64,000 nucleotides of DNA, from assembly GCA_022844405.1 (NCBI GenBank), contig JALHLV010000016.1, forward strand, positions 30,821-94,820, read 5' to 3'. This document shows, piece after piece, positions 53,239 to 62,518 of the stretch (positions are counted from its first letter, which is position 1; each line of letters starts with the position of its first letter). This DNA comes from Sphingomonadales bacterium (GTDB lineage: Bacteria; Pseudomonadota; Alphaproteobacteria; SMXS01). The translations under genes and the position numbers were made by a program. The notes under the pieces were generated by a model. That model saw nothing but the letters and a program-made list of their open reading frames with translations, had not been told where the DNA came from and did no database searches.

Positions 53239-53778
53239 TTACTTCCCCTTCGGCTTGCGCATCTTGTCGCGGTGATAGAGCGGATCGGCGGGCTTGCGCG
53301 CGCCCGGGATCATCTTGCTGTCCTTGAAGAAGGCGTCGGCCGCCTCGTCCTTGCGGACCCAGTCGACCAGCTCGCTGCGATAGGCGATCTTCCACACCCC
53401 GAAGCGGCATTCGTAGCGGTCCACATACCGCCCGCTGACGAACAGGTCGTATTCCTTGCCGTCCTCGACGATGCGGTGATGGGCCTGGTAATACACCTCG
53501 CCGAACGCTTCCAGGCCGTCGACGTCGATCTGCACCTGGCCGATGAAGTGATGGTTCGCCTTGTGCGGGCGCAGCGCGTTCTGCGCGAATTCGACGAAGC
53601 CGTCCGGCCCGCCCTCGTAGATGCCGTAGGACAGCCATGCGTCGTCGAAGAACACCGAGCGGTGCAGCTTCGGGTCGAGCCGGTCTTGGGCGCGCATGTA
53701 GTTCTGGACAAGCTGCATGATCTCGTCGCGCGCGATGATCTCGTGCAGGCGCTTTTCCTCGGACCATTTCAGATACAT
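53239..53778 (-). CDS. NTF2/SnoaL-like fold protein
   Basis: 179-residue cytosolic protein with the cone-shaped NTF2 pattern: an N-terminal helix region (RDEIMQLVQNYMRAQDRLDP), FFDDAWLSYGIYEGGPDG, and strands VSGRYVDRYECRFGVWKIAYRSEL. Related to SnoaL and ring-hydroxylating dioxygenase beta-like proteins, which bind hydrophobic small molecules. ATG 53778 has GGAG nine bases upstream; ATG 53787 is an alternative, and a longer frame to 53955 runs over the next gene's start. C-terminus is basic (RKPKGK). Substrate unknown. Confidence 0.8.
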   Translation of the reverse strand: MYLKWSEEKRLHEIIARDEIMQLVQNYMRAQDRLDPKLHRSVFFDDAWLSYGIYEGGPDGFVEFAQNALRPHKANHHFIGQVQIDVDGLEAFGEVYYQAHHRIVEDGKEYDLFVSGRYVDRYECRFGVWKIAYRSELVDWVRKDEAADAFFKDSKMIPGARKPADPLYHRDKMRKPKGK

Positions 53779-53930
53779 GGCGATCATCTCCCTCGCGTCG
53801 TTCCCGGACGACACAATGGCGGCATCGGCCAGCGTGGTCAAACGTCCGTTGCCCTCAGGAATGGTTGACCGGGGCAGGCGTGGCCCGTAACCATGCGCAT
53901 CCACGGCGAACCGGCTCAAAGGACGCGGAA

Positions 53931-54344
53931 ATGGCGGCAGGACAAGGCGAAACAACGCGCGGCGGCGTGGCGGCGCTTTGGGGCGACGCGCGCGCCGTCG
54001 GCGGCGTGATCGTCTGCGCGCTTAGCGTCGCCGCCGGCTATGCCATCCGCTACCGGTTCGTCGAGCCCGAGGCCATGGGCGCAGCCTGCGAGCGCGGCGA
54101 TCCGTGGTGGTGCCCGCTGCGCACCGGCTTCATCATGTTCACCGAATGGAACGGCTTCGGCTGGCTGTCGCTGCTGCTGGCGGTGCTGGCCATTGCGGTG
54201 CTCGCCAAAGGCGGCGCCAGAAGCGCACGCTGGATCGCCATTTTCGCGATGATCGCCGCGGGCCTGGGCATGATCCTCTACAACAACACCATGTCGGTGC
54301 CGGCGGCGATCCTGGCGCTGATCTGCCTGATCCGGGCGCGTTAG
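53931..54344 (+). CDS. Small multi-spanning membrane protein
   Basis: 137-residue hypothetical protein with about four hydrophobic helices (VGGVIVCALSVAAGYAI, WLSLLLAVLAIAVLA, WIAIFAMIAAGLGMIL, MSVPAAILALICLI). ATG 53931 is supported by AAAGGA seven bases upstream. Two Cys in MGAACERGDPWWCPLR could form a periplasmic disulfide. Not recognised. Its stop codon interlocks with that of the convergent GH17 gene (TTAG). Confidence 0.78.
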   Translation: MAAGQGETTRGGVAALWGDARAVGGVIVCALSVAAGYAIRYRFVEPEAMGAACERGDPWWCPLRTGFIMFTEWNGFGWLSLLLAVLAIAVLAKGGARSARWIAIFAMIAAGLGMILYNNTMSVPAAILALICLIRAR

Positions 54345-55993
54345 GCCGCGGTGACGCCTTGGCCGCGGAACGCCCGGCCGACGCGGACCATCTCCCTCCA
54401 CGCGAAGCCAAGCCACGGTACCGACAGCACGACGCAGGTCGCCGCCCAGATGCATGCCTCCACATTGATGACATGGTCGATGGCGAACGGGCCGGCGATC
54501 AGGATCAACAGCGCGATCCAGCCTTCCTCGGGCTGCGATTCGTCCGACCGCTCGCGCGTCGACGGCTGGATGTGGAGCAGCAGGAACGCGGCGGCCGGCA
54601 GCCAGAAGGCGAGCTGCAGGAAATCCCTGTGGCGGCCGTCGATGGCCATGGAGACAGCGAGCACGGCGGCGGGCAGCATCACCGCCCAGTGATAGGCGCC
54701 GATAATCCGCGAGCCGTTGAAGCGGCGGGTGCGGACCGCGTCCAGCACGCCGTCGAAGCCGGCCGGCTTGGGCACGTTTTTCCCGCCGGCGACCGCATAG
54801 ATCAGCAGCGCGCCGCCGACCACGGCGATCAGCATCAGCAGGCTGATCCACGCCCAGCCCCACCAGTTGTTCAGTACGATCATGGAAAGCTGCGCGCCGA
54901 GCGCCCACCACGTCGCGCCGACGGCGGGCGCGGTGATGCCGAGGCCGAGCCAGCGGACCGCCTTGATCGGCTTGCCCCACTGCAGCGCCCAGGCGAAGGC
55001 GAGCAACGAGACGGCGGCGGTGAACGCGGCCGCCAGCCGCCATTGCGGCCATTCGCTCACCGGCCCGGTCAGCGGGAATTTCAGGTTCCGGTCCTTGTCG
55101 AGGATGCCCCAGTAGCCGCCGACGGTGCCTTCCGGCATACGCTTCCACGGCTGGTCGATAGCCTCGATCAGATTGTACGGCACGCCGATGGCTTCCGCCT
55201 GGGCGGCGAACTCGCGCACGAACCGCGCCTCGTTCACCAGCGTCGGCGCGGCGCCCGAACGGGTGCGCCCGGCGGATGGCCAGCCGATCTCGCCGATCTG
55301 GATGGCCTTGCCCGGGAACAGCGCCTGGGTATCTTCGATGATGCCGCGCGCATGGGCCTGCACCTGGTCGATGGTTACCGGATGCGGGTCGTCCCAGTAG
55401 GGCAGCACATGAACCGTCACCACGTCGACGGCATCGGCGAGCGCCGGGTTGCGCCGCCAGAACTCGTAGATGTCCGCATAGGTGACCGGCAGGCTGGTGC
55501 GCGCCTTGACCGAGCGGATGATCCCCGCCAGGCGCTCGCTGGTCATCTCCCGGCGCAGCATCACCTCGTTGCCGACGACGATGGCGCGGACGCTCTCGGG
55601 ATACTGGTGCGCCAGCTCCAGCGCCCGGTTGATCTCCAGCTCGTTGCGCCGGTCCTCGGCGCCGATCCAGATGCCGACCATCACCTCGATGCCGGCGTCG
55701 TGGGCCGCCTTCATGGTCTTGCCCTGGTCGCCCAGCATGGAATAGGTGCGGATGCAGTCGGTGTATCGCGACAGGATTTTCAGGTCGCGCTCGACCATGC
55801 CGTCGGGTACCGGGAACAGGCCATCCCTGGCGTTGAGCGGCGAGGCCTTGTTCGTCGCGGGCGTGTAGGACAGGCACTGCAGGTGGCCGCGCGGTACGTC
55901 GACGATGTCGATGGGCCGCCCCAGCCACGACCACAGGAACCAGGAAATGGCGGCGGCGATGAGGAGCGCGGGAAGGGCGGCGATGCGATGCAT
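54341..55993 (-). CDS. GH17-domain membrane protein (beta-1,3-glucan-acting)
   Basis: 550-residue protein. A signal anchor (residues 1-22) is followed by a GH17-like TIM barrel (about 30-300) with acid/base Glu in AIVVGNEVMLR and nucleophile Glu in QIGEIGWPSAG, both in their expected settings. The C-terminal 230 residues contain about seven transmembrane helices. GH17 enzymes hydrolyse or transfer beta-1,3-glucans; NdvC of Bradyrhizobium is a related type. It lies 69 bases downstream of the GH17-GT2 synthase, so the two likely make and remodel a periplasmic beta-glucan. Confidence 0.82.
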   Translation of the reverse strand: MHRIAALPALLIAAAISWFLWSWLGRPIDIVDVPRGHLQCLSYTPATNKASPLNARDGLFPVPDGMVERDLKILSRYTDCIRTYSMLGDQGKTMKAAHDAGIEVMVGIWIGAEDRRNELEINRALELAHQYPESVRAIVVGNEVMLRREMTSERLAGIIRSVKARTSLPVTYADIYEFWRRNPALADAVDVVTVHVLPYWDDPHPVTIDQVQAHARGIIEDTQALFPGKAIQIGEIGWPSAGRTRSGAAPTLVNEARFVREFAAQAEAIGVPYNLIEAIDQPWKRMPEGTVGGYWGILDKDRNLKFPLTGPVSEWPQWRLAAAFTAAVSLLAFAWALQWGKPIKAVRWLGLGITAPAVGATWWALGAQLSMIVLNNWWGWAWISLLMLIAVVGGALLIYAVAGGKNVPKPAGFDGVLDAVRTRRFNGSRIIGAYHWAVMLPAAVLAVSMAIDGRHRDFLQLAFWLPAAAFLLLHIQPSTRERSDESQPEEGWIALLILIAGPFAIDHVINVEACIWAATCVVLSVPWLGFAWREMVRVGRAFRGQGVTAA

Positions 55994-56062
55994 TACTGTG
56001 GCCTGTCAGCGGAATTGGCGGGCCGGAAGGGTTTAGCCGAAGCGCCCGGTTTAAGGAAGCCG

Positions 56063-58702
56063 TTACGCCGCCTTGGCCTCGGGCATCGGTACGTCGGGCT
56101 CGACCGGCTGAGCTGCGGCGTCGTCCGGATTGCCCTTCGAGTAGGCGTGCGCCCGCTCGAGGCCGTAGAGCAGCGGGGCGGCCAGGAACGGCAGGCTCTG
56201 GACGATCAGCGTCGCGGCGAAGACGTACATCTCCGTCGCCTGGTTTTCCCGGTTTATGTAGAACAGGCTGGCCGCGCCCACCAGCAGCAGCACGCCGACG
56301 ATGGATTCGAAGCGGATCGGGCTCGGTCCCTTGCCCGTCTTGCCGCCGCCACCCTTGGCGGTGACCTTGAACGGCAGTGCGTCGCTGATCAGGCCGCGGC
56401 CCACCGCGTGCGCCACCGTGAACTGCAGGCTCATGGCCGCCGCCGCCGCGCCCAGGATGCGGTGCGGCGGAATCTTCACCCGGGTGACGTACAGCATGCC
56501 GCAATGCAGCAGGTTGACGCCGAACGCCACCAGGATCGGCACGGTGAACGGCAGCATGGGGATCATCAGCTCGGCCCAGATGATCATCGGCACCCAGAAC
56601 AGGTTGAGGAACGCGGTCAGCACGCCGAATGCGTCCGAGATCCAGTAGCTCCAGCCGGCGATGTACTGGCTCTTCTGCCGGTAGTTCAGCCCCGGCGTCG
56701 AGGGTTTCATGAAATGGGCGTGCTTGCGGATGATCTGCATGGCGCCATAGGCCCAGCGATGCCGCTGGGTCTTGAACGCCTCGAAGGTGTCTGGCAGCAG
56801 GCCCCAGCCGTAGCGGCGGGCGGTATAGGTGCCCTCGTAGCCCGCTTCCAGCAGGCGCAGGCCCAGCTCGGTGTCCTCGGTGATGGTGGCCGTCGACCAG
56901 CCGCCAACCTCGTCGAAGGCCGAGCGCCGGATCAGCAGCATGGTGCCGTGGGCGATCAGCGCGTTGCGCTCGTTCCGCTGCACCATGCCGATGTCGAAAA
57001 ACCCGGCATACTCGCTGTTGATAGCGGTCTTGAACGCGGATTCCGGGCCGTCGCGGTGGTCCTGCGGCGCCTGGACGAAGGCGATCTTCGGGTCGGCGAA
57101 GGCGGGGACCAGATCCTTGAGCCAATCCTTGTCGACCACATAGTCGGCATCGATCAGCGCCAGGATGGTGGCGTCGGGCGACACCTCGTCCATGGCGAGC
57201 GTCAGCGCGCCGGCCTTGAAGCCCTTCACGTCCTGCAGATTGAGAAACTTGAAGCGCGGCCCCAGGGTCTTGCAGTGCGTCTCGACCGGACCCCAATGGG
57301 CCTCGTCCGGCGTGTTGTTGATGATCACCATGACTTCGTAGTCCGGGTAATCCAGCTTCGCCAGGCTGCTCAGCGTTTCGTTGAGCATGGCCGGGTTCTC
57401 GCGGTAGGCCGGCACCTGGACCGACACCTTGGGATAGTGGAAACTGGCCGGCGGCTTGATGTGGTGCGGCAGCAACCGGATCGGCCGGTTGCCGACGGTT
57501 ACCTCGGCCACCTCGTCGATCTTCAGCAGGGTCATGGCGGTCAGCGGGAACATCAGGATGAAACCGATCACCCAGGCGATGGTCGAGCCGGTGTTCAGGT
57601 AGTTATCGAACGGATAGACCAGCGCCAACGCCATGCCGGCGCCCAGCGCCTGGGCGGACAGCGAGACGGCCAGCGCATGGCCGAACGCCGTTCGCCGCCG
57701 GCCGATGGCGATGGCCGTCAGCAGCGCTCCCAGAATCAAGCCGATGGCGGCGGTCCGTCCGTGATTCTGGTCCTTCACCTCGCCCTGCAGCATGAACTTG
57801 GCCTTGCCCGAGGCGTCGAACAGACCCCAATACGGGCCGACCGTGCCCTCGTTGGTCTTCCACGGCTGGTCGTAGGCTTCCATCAAATTGTATTCGGCGT
57901 CGCGCTGGTCGGCCTCGATCAGGAAATTGCGGATCAGCTCGGCCTGGTTGGTGGCGGTGGGCACCGACCGCTGCCGGTTATAGCCCTGGCTGGGCCAGCC
58001 GAACTCCATGATGACGATGCGCTTGCCCGGGAAGGTGCGCTTCAGGCGGTCGTATTTCTCCATCGTGAACTCGATGGCGGTATCGGCCGGGATCATCTCC
58101 CAATAGGGCAGGATATGGGCCGAGATGAAGTCGACTTCCCTGACGAGCTCCGGATGGGCGACCCAGATGTCCCAGGTTTCGCCGGTGGTGATCGGCACGC
58201 GGCTGCGCCGGCGAAGTTCGCGCAGGTACTTGATCAGCTCCTTGACCGACGGCGTCTTGTCCTGGGCCGTCGTGCCCCACTCGTTGCGCAGGATGGTTTC
58301 GTTGCCGACCACGATGGCGCGGACATTGGGATAATGGTTCGCCAGGTAGAGCGCCGATTCGATTTCCTTGCGGTTGTTGTTGTCGTCCCGGCCGAGCCAG
58401 ATGCCGAGGACGACCGCGATGTCGCGCTCGTCAGCCAGCCGCGGCACCTCCGCCGCCAGGCCCGTCGAGGCATAGAGGCGCACGGTCGATGAGACGGTCT
58501 TGACCCGGTCGAGCATGCCGCCCACCCGGTCAAGCTCCGACTGGGTGATCGGGGCCGTCGCCGCTTTCGGGCCGCCGACGTCGAGCGAGACCGACTGCAC
58601 CCGGGCGGTGACCTCCGGCGGATCGGACGTGTCGTAGGATTCGAACCAGGCCCAGGCTTGCAGCAGGGCGCCGATCACGATGGCCAGGAAGATGTTGCGC
58701 AT
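56063..58702 (-). CDS. ndvB: NdvB-type beta-1,3-glucan synthase (GH17-GT2 fusion)
   Basis: 879-residue membrane protein. N-terminal signal anchor and a GH17-like domain (about 35-300: AIVVGNETILRN, VIMEFGWPSQG) are joined through two transmembrane helices to a processive GT2 domain (about 405-640). GT2 motifs: DAEYN is not part of it; DD appears in LALIDADYVV, ED in ITEDTELGLRLLEAG and QRHRWAYG as QxxRW. A C-terminal set of transmembrane helices follows. The layout matches enzymes making cyclic or linear beta-(1-3)-glucans in rhizobia. ATG 58702. Symbol is given by architecture; linkage specificity is inferred. Confidence 0.85.
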   Translation of the reverse strand: MRNIFLAIVIGALLQAWAWFESYDTSDPPEVTARVQSVSLDVGGPKAATAPITQSELDRVGGMLDRVKTVSSTVRLYASTGLAAEVPRLADERDIAVVLGIWLGRDDNNNRKEIESALYLANHYPNVRAIVVGNETILRNEWGTTAQDKTPSVKELIKYLRELRRRSRVPITTGETWDIWVAHPELVREVDFISAHILPYWEMIPADTAIEFTMEKYDRLKRTFPGKRIVIMEFGWPSQGYNRQRSVPTATNQAELIRNFLIEADQRDAEYNLMEAYDQPWKTNEGTVGPYWGLFDASGKAKFMLQGEVKDQNHGRTAAIGLILGALLTAIAIGRRRTAFGHALAVSLSAQALGAGMALALVYPFDNYLNTGSTIAWVIGFILMFPLTAMTLLKIDEVAEVTVGNRPIRLLPHHIKPPASFHYPKVSVQVPAYRENPAMLNETLSSLAKLDYPDYEVMVIINNTPDEAHWGPVETHCKTLGPRFKFLNLQDVKGFKAGALTLAMDEVSPDATILALIDADYVVDKDWLKDLVPAFADPKIAFVQAPQDHRDGPESAFKTAINSEYAGFFDIGMVQRNERNALIAHGTMLLIRRSAFDEVGGWSTATITEDTELGLRLLEAGYEGTYTARRYGWGLLPDTFEAFKTQRHRWAYGAMQIIRKHAHFMKPSTPGLNYRQKSQYIAGWSYWISDAFGVLTAFLNLFWVPMIIWAELMIPMLPFTVPILVAFGVNLLHCGMLYVTRVKIPPHRILGAAAAAMSLQFTVAHAVGRGLISDALPFKVTAKGGGGKTGKGPSPIRFESIVGVLLLVGAASLFYINRENQATEMYVFAATLIVQSLPFLAAPLLYGLERAHAYSKGNPDDAAAQPVEPDVPMPEAKAA

Positions 58703-58817
58703 CAGTGAGGAAACCTATGGCGCTGCACGACCGTATCCGCGTTGAGTCCAAGCGGATGCTGAACCCGCTGGTTCATTGGATCAAGACAAAGACGGCAAGG
58801 GCAGGGCCGGTCGCCAC

Positions 58818-59231
58818 CTATTTGGCCTGCTTGCGCCCGGGCTTGGCGGCGGCGTCCGCGGCTTCCTCGGTCGCGCGGGTCGGCGACAGGGTTTCCCAGC
58901 AATTGGTCACCAGGATTTCGGCCCGCGGCCGGTTCGCCCCGGCCGGTGCGTCGACCGCGCAGGCGAACGCCTTGGTCAGGTGGTCGGCCGGACAGCCGAA
59001 CTTTTCGTAGAAGCCCAGATGATCCTTGGCGGCGACGGTGTCGTCGCGCAGCAGCGAGTGGATGATCCGCTGGCCCGGCCAGGTGCACTGGGACTGAAGC
59101 TGAACCGGCAGCGGTTCTTCCTTCTTGGCCTTCGGCTTGGGCTGGGCGTTCGCGCCGTCGAGAGGGACCATGACGGCCATGGTGACGGCCAGGATGCAGG
59201 CGACGGCGTGAAGGGCGGAACGGTGGGTCAT
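58818..59231 (-). CDS. Secreted small Cys-containing protein
   Basis: 137-residue exported protein: signal peptide (VACILAVTMAVMVPLDGANA), then a Lys/Pro-rich linker and a compact domain with four Cys (QCTWPG, KFGCPADH, AFACAVD, TNCWETL) that could form two disulfides, and a basic C-terminus. Not recognised. It lies just upstream of the beta-glucan synthase gene on the same strand (115-base gap), so a role in glucan export or modification is possible from context only. Confidence 0.75.
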   Translation of the reverse strand: MTHRSALHAVACILAVTMAVMVPLDGANAQPKPKAKKEEPLPVQLQSQCTWPGQRIIHSLLRDDTVAAKDHLGFYEKFGCPADHLTKAFACAVDAPAGANRPRAEILVTNCWETLSPTRATEEAADAAAKPGRKQAK

Positions 59232-59435
59232 TCAGGCAGCTGCTCTCGGGCGAAAAAGACGGGTGTTAAAGGGCCAAAGGGGCAGGGTCCACGCGGGATC
59301 GAGGCGCTCGGCCAACGATCGCCAGAAGATAAGCCCTCGTCACAGGAATGCAACGTCTGTGTTGGGCTGGCGGGCGTTGCCAGCCGCCGTCCGAAGGGTC
59401 TACGATCCGCCCACACTGAAACCGGGAGACTTGTC

Positions 59436-59996
59436 ATGAGCAATGTATTCGGCGCGGTCCTGCAGCAGGGTTATGTGGTGCCGGACATCGACGCGGCGAT
59501 GAAGCACTGGATCGCCCGCGGCATCGGGCCGTTCTATATGGAGCACCTCAAGGAATTCCCCGGCGAGTTGGGCGGCAAACCGGTGAAGCTGGAGCTGAAG
59601 GCGGGGTTCGCCTATTCGGGCGACCAGCAGATCGAGGTGATCGAACCCATCGGCCCGGTGCCCAGCATCTACAGCGAATATTTGAAGGAGCATCCGCAAG
59701 GCGGCCTGCAGCACCTGGCGGTGTTCTGCGAGGGAACCATCCAGGAGAAGCTGGACGAGCTGAAGCGCAAGAACATGAACTTCGAGGTGCGCCAGACCTA
59801 TGGCGACCAGCACGCCTACATCGACTCCGTCGACCAGCCCGGGGTGATGATGCAGCTCATGTACCGGAGCGAACTGATCGAGAAGATGTTCGCGATCATC
59901 AAGGAAGGCGCCGACACCTGGGACGGCAAGACCGACCCGGTCCGCCGCATCGACTGGTCGTCCGGCACGCCAGTGGTGAAGCCGCTGGCGGCTTAA
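59436..59996 (+). CDS. VOC family (glyoxalase-fold) protein
   Basis: 186-residue protein with the vicinal-oxygen-chelate fold: VLQQGYVVPDIDAAMKHWIARGIGPF at the N-terminus and GGLQHLAVFC plus DQPGVMMQLM as the metal-ligand-bearing strands (His and Glu/Gln positions). Similar proteins act in aromatic or lactoylglutathione chemistry. ATG 59436 is preceded by GGGAG. It is monocistronic, followed by a long inverted repeat. Confidence 0.85.
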   Translation: MSNVFGAVLQQGYVVPDIDAAMKHWIARGIGPFYMEHLKEFPGELGGKPVKLELKAGFAYSGDQQIEVIEPIGPVPSIYSEYLKEHPQGGLQHLAVFCEGTIQEKLDELKRKNMNFEVRQTYGDQHAYIDSVDQPGVMMQLMYRSELIEKMFAIIKEGADTWDGKTDPVRRIDWSSGTPVVKPLAA

Positions 59997-60020
59997 GGGA
60001 TGGCCTATATGGGCAACGGC

Positions 60021-60113
60021 TAAACTTTACCGTGTCCCTGAGCTTGTCGAAGGGCCTCGCATCAGCGTTCGAGCAAGGCCCTTCGACAAGCTCAGGGACA
60101 CGGATAGAGTTTA
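60021..60113. repeat. Long inverted repeat between convergent genes
   Basis: Perfect 28-bp arms 60030-60057 and 60076-60103 (CCGTGTCCCTGAGCTTGTCG... and complement) with an 18-base loop; outer arms TAAACT (60021-60026) / AGTTTA (60108-60113) add to it. The core TTCGACAAGCTCAGGG recurs as an intergenic repeat in many proteobacterial genomes. It may serve as a terminator for both flanking genes. Confidence 0.85.
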
Positions 60114-60126
60114 GGCCTGCACCAGC

Positions 60127-61167
60127 CTACAGCATCGTCTCCGCGATCACCTTCAGCGCCTCGGGCGAGGTGCGGCCGATCAGCATGGAGCCGACGTGCT
60201 TCTTCCTGGCCGCTTCCTTCCACGGCGCGAGGCGCTCCTTGATCCGCTCCTTGGGACCGCACAGCGCGACCGCGTCGACCATCGCGTCAGGGATGGCGGC
60301 GGCGGCCTCGGCCTTCTGGCCGGACAGGAACAGGTCCTGGATCTTCACGGCCTCGTCGACGAAGCCCAGGCGCTTGGCGTAGTCGTTGTAGAAGTTCTTC
60401 GACCGCGCGCCCATGCCGCCGATATACAGCGCCATGCCGGGACGAACCTTGTTGCGGCATTCGTCGATGTCGTCGCCCATCACCACGTTGACGAACGGCG
60501 CCACGTCGAAGTCGGCCAGCGTCTTGCTGTTTCCGGCCTTGGCGAGGCCCTTGTCGATGTCGTCCTTGAACACGTCGAAGCGTTCCGGGTTCATCCAGAT
60601 CGGGAAGAAGCCGTCGGCCACCTCGGCCGAGGCGCGGATGCCGGCGGGTGTGATCGCCGCGGTGTAGATCGGCATGTTCGGGTCGCCGTGCAGGATGCTC
60701 TTCAGCGGCTTGCCGAGGCCGGTGGCGCCGGGACCGTCATAGGGGATGCGGTATTCCTCGCCGTGGAACTCCAGCGGCTTCTCGCGCTTCAGGATCTGGC
60801 GGACGATCTCGACATATTCCTTCACCTTCACCATGGGCTTGCCATAGGGCACGCCGTGCCAGCCCTCGGCGACCTGCGGGCCGGACGGACCAAGGCCCAG
60901 GATGAAGCGGCCGTTCGACAATTCCTGCAGCGTCATGGCGGTCATGGCGGCGCAGGCGGGCGTGCGGGCCGGAATCTGCATGATCGAGGTGCCGACCTTG
61001 ATCTTGGTCGTCTGCGCCAGCACCCAGGCGGCGGGCGTCACCGCGTCCGAACCATAGGCTTCGGCGGTCCAGGCGCTGTCGTAGCCCAGGCTCTCGGCCA
61101 GCTTGACTGTCTCGACGCCCAGGTCCATGCGGCCACCGGAGTAGCCCAGAAGAATTCCCAGTTTCAT
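60127..61167 (-). CDS. LLM-class F420-dependent oxidoreductase
   Basis: 346-residue luciferase-like monooxygenase-fold enzyme. Typical parts are LGILLGYSGGRMDLGVETVKLAESLGYDSAW, TSIMQIPARTPACAAMTAMTLQELS, FILGLGPSGPQVAEGWHG and KEYVEIVRQILKRE. Family members use F420 or FMN. Start ATG 61167 (MKLGILLG) with AAAGGGATG upstream is preferred over a longer frame to 61251. Diverges from alr. The substrate is unknown. Confidence 0.9.
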   Translation of the reverse strand: MKLGILLGYSGGRMDLGVETVKLAESLGYDSAWTAEAYGSDAVTPAAWVLAQTTKIKVGTSIMQIPARTPACAAMTAMTLQELSNGRFILGLGPSGPQVAEGWHGVPYGKPMVKVKEYVEIVRQILKREKPLEFHGEEYRIPYDGPGATGLGKPLKSILHGDPNMPIYTAAITPAGIRASAEVADGFFPIWMNPERFDVFKDDIDKGLAKAGNSKTLADFDVAPFVNVVMGDDIDECRNKVRPGMALYIGGMGARSKNFYNDYAKRLGFVDEAVKIQDLFLSGQKAEAAAAIPDAMVDAVALCGPKERIKERLAPWKEAARKKHVGSMLIGRTSPEALKVIAETML

Positions 61168-61340
61168 GTGCATCCCTTTCGCTGATTGTGTGCGGACGGT
61201 TGTTACCGGCCGGTTCGGCCGCCACATTAGGCGATTCCCGCGCTCCCGCAACTCTATTGTCTCGGCCCGTGCCGGGGAATAGCGCTCGTGCGCCGCAGGC
61301 CACTATTGTGCAACGGGGAGCCGCACGCTACCTGTCGAGC

Positions 61341-62450
61341 ATGGCGTTTTCATATCCCCAGAACATCGCGGCGGCGCCGCCCGCCGGCGTGATCGAGATC
61401 GACCTCGCGGCGCTCGCCGGCAATTGGCGGCTGATGCGGGCGCAGGCCCATGGCGCCAAGGTGGCCGCCGCGGTCAAGGCCGACGCCTATGGCCTGGGCG
61501 CGGGCAGGGTGGGCAAGGCGCTGTGGGACGCCGGCTGCACGCGGTTCTTCGTCGCCACCATGGACGAGGGCGTGACGCTCCGGCGCATGCTGCCGCAAGC
61601 CGAAATCGCCGTGCTCAACGGACTGATGGCGGGCGACGAGGCGGCCGTCCGGGACAGCAGGCTGACGCCCGTGCTCAATGACCTCGAGCAGGTCCGCCGC
61701 TGGAACGGCGCCTGCGGCCGCGCGGGCGAGCGCGGCGAAGCCATGATCCATGTGGACACCGGCATGAACCGGCTCGGCATGACCCTGGCCGACGCCGGGA
61801 AGCTGGCCGCGGCGCCGCCCGACAATGTCCGGATTTCCGTGGTCATGAGCCATCTGGCCTGCGCCCGTCAGCCGCAGCACCCGCTGAACGCCCGCCAGTT
61901 GCAGCGCTTCCGGCAGATCCGTGCGCTGTTCCCCGGCGCGCAGGCAAGCCTCGCCAATTCGGCCGGCCTGCTGCTCGGCGAGGATTACTGCTTCGATCTG
62001 GCCCGCGTCGGCATCGCCCTCTATGGCGGCAACCCGGTCGAGGGCTGGCCCAACCCCATGCAGCCGGTGGTCAGGCTGTGCGCCCGCATCCTGCAGGAGC
62101 GGCTTGTGGATACCGGCGAGACGGTCGGCTACGACGCCACCTTCACCACCACGCGCCCGACCCGGCTGGCGGTAATCGCCGCCGGTTACGCCGACGGCTG
62201 GCCGACGTCGGCAAGTGGCCGGGGCAAGGCTTCCGTTGCTGGCGTGATCGTACCGTTCGCGGGGCGGGTATCCATGGACCTCATCGCCCTCGACGTGACC
62301 GACGCGCCCCTCGGCATGACTGCGCCCGGCGCCCTGGTAGAGCTGATCGGCCCCGATTTGTCGCTCGACGCGGCTGCCGATGCCGCCGGCTTGATCTCCT
62401 ATGAAGTACTGACCAGCCTCAGCCGGCGTTTCGAGCGGCGCTACCTGTAG
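61341..62450 (+). CDS. alr: Alanine racemase
   Basis: 369-residue fold type III PLP enzyme interconverting L- and D-alanine for peptidoglycan. The PLP lysine is in AAVKADAYGLG (near residue 46), the phosphate-binding region in HVDTGMNRLGM and SNSAGLLLG equivalents, and the catalytic Tyr lies in GETVGYDATF. C-terminal beta domain includes FAGRVSMDLIALDVTD. ATG 61341 chosen; the frame continues upstream but not in conserved sequence. Divergent from the LLM oxidoreductase, with a 173-base shared promoter region. Confidence 0.93.
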   Translation: MAFSYPQNIAAAPPAGVIEIDLAALAGNWRLMRAQAHGAKVAAAVKADAYGLGAGRVGKALWDAGCTRFFVATMDEGVTLRRMLPQAEIAVLNGLMAGDEAAVRDSRLTPVLNDLEQVRRWNGACGRAGERGEAMIHVDTGMNRLGMTLADAGKLAAAPPDNVRISVVMSHLACARQPQHPLNARQLQRFRQIRALFPGAQASLANSAGLLLGEDYCFDLARVGIALYGGNPVEGWPNPMQPVVRLCARILQERLVDTGETVGYDATFTTTRPTRLAVIAAGYADGWPTSASGRGKASVAGVIVPFAGRVSMDLIALDVTDAPLGMTAPGALVELIGPDLSLDAAADAAGLISYEVLTSLSRRFERRYL

Positions 62451-62518
62451 ACTTCAGTCACCCGCGGCCACAGGGGTTGCAATCGCCAGAACACCAAAGA
62501 CGACCAAACACGGCAGGC

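Noticed and set aside
54104..58492. A very long open frame on the plus strand opposite the beta-glucan genes (1462 codons).
   Set aside because: It is antisense to two genes with full domain signatures, has no recognisable domain and the biased composition expected from the reverse of GC-rich coding DNA.
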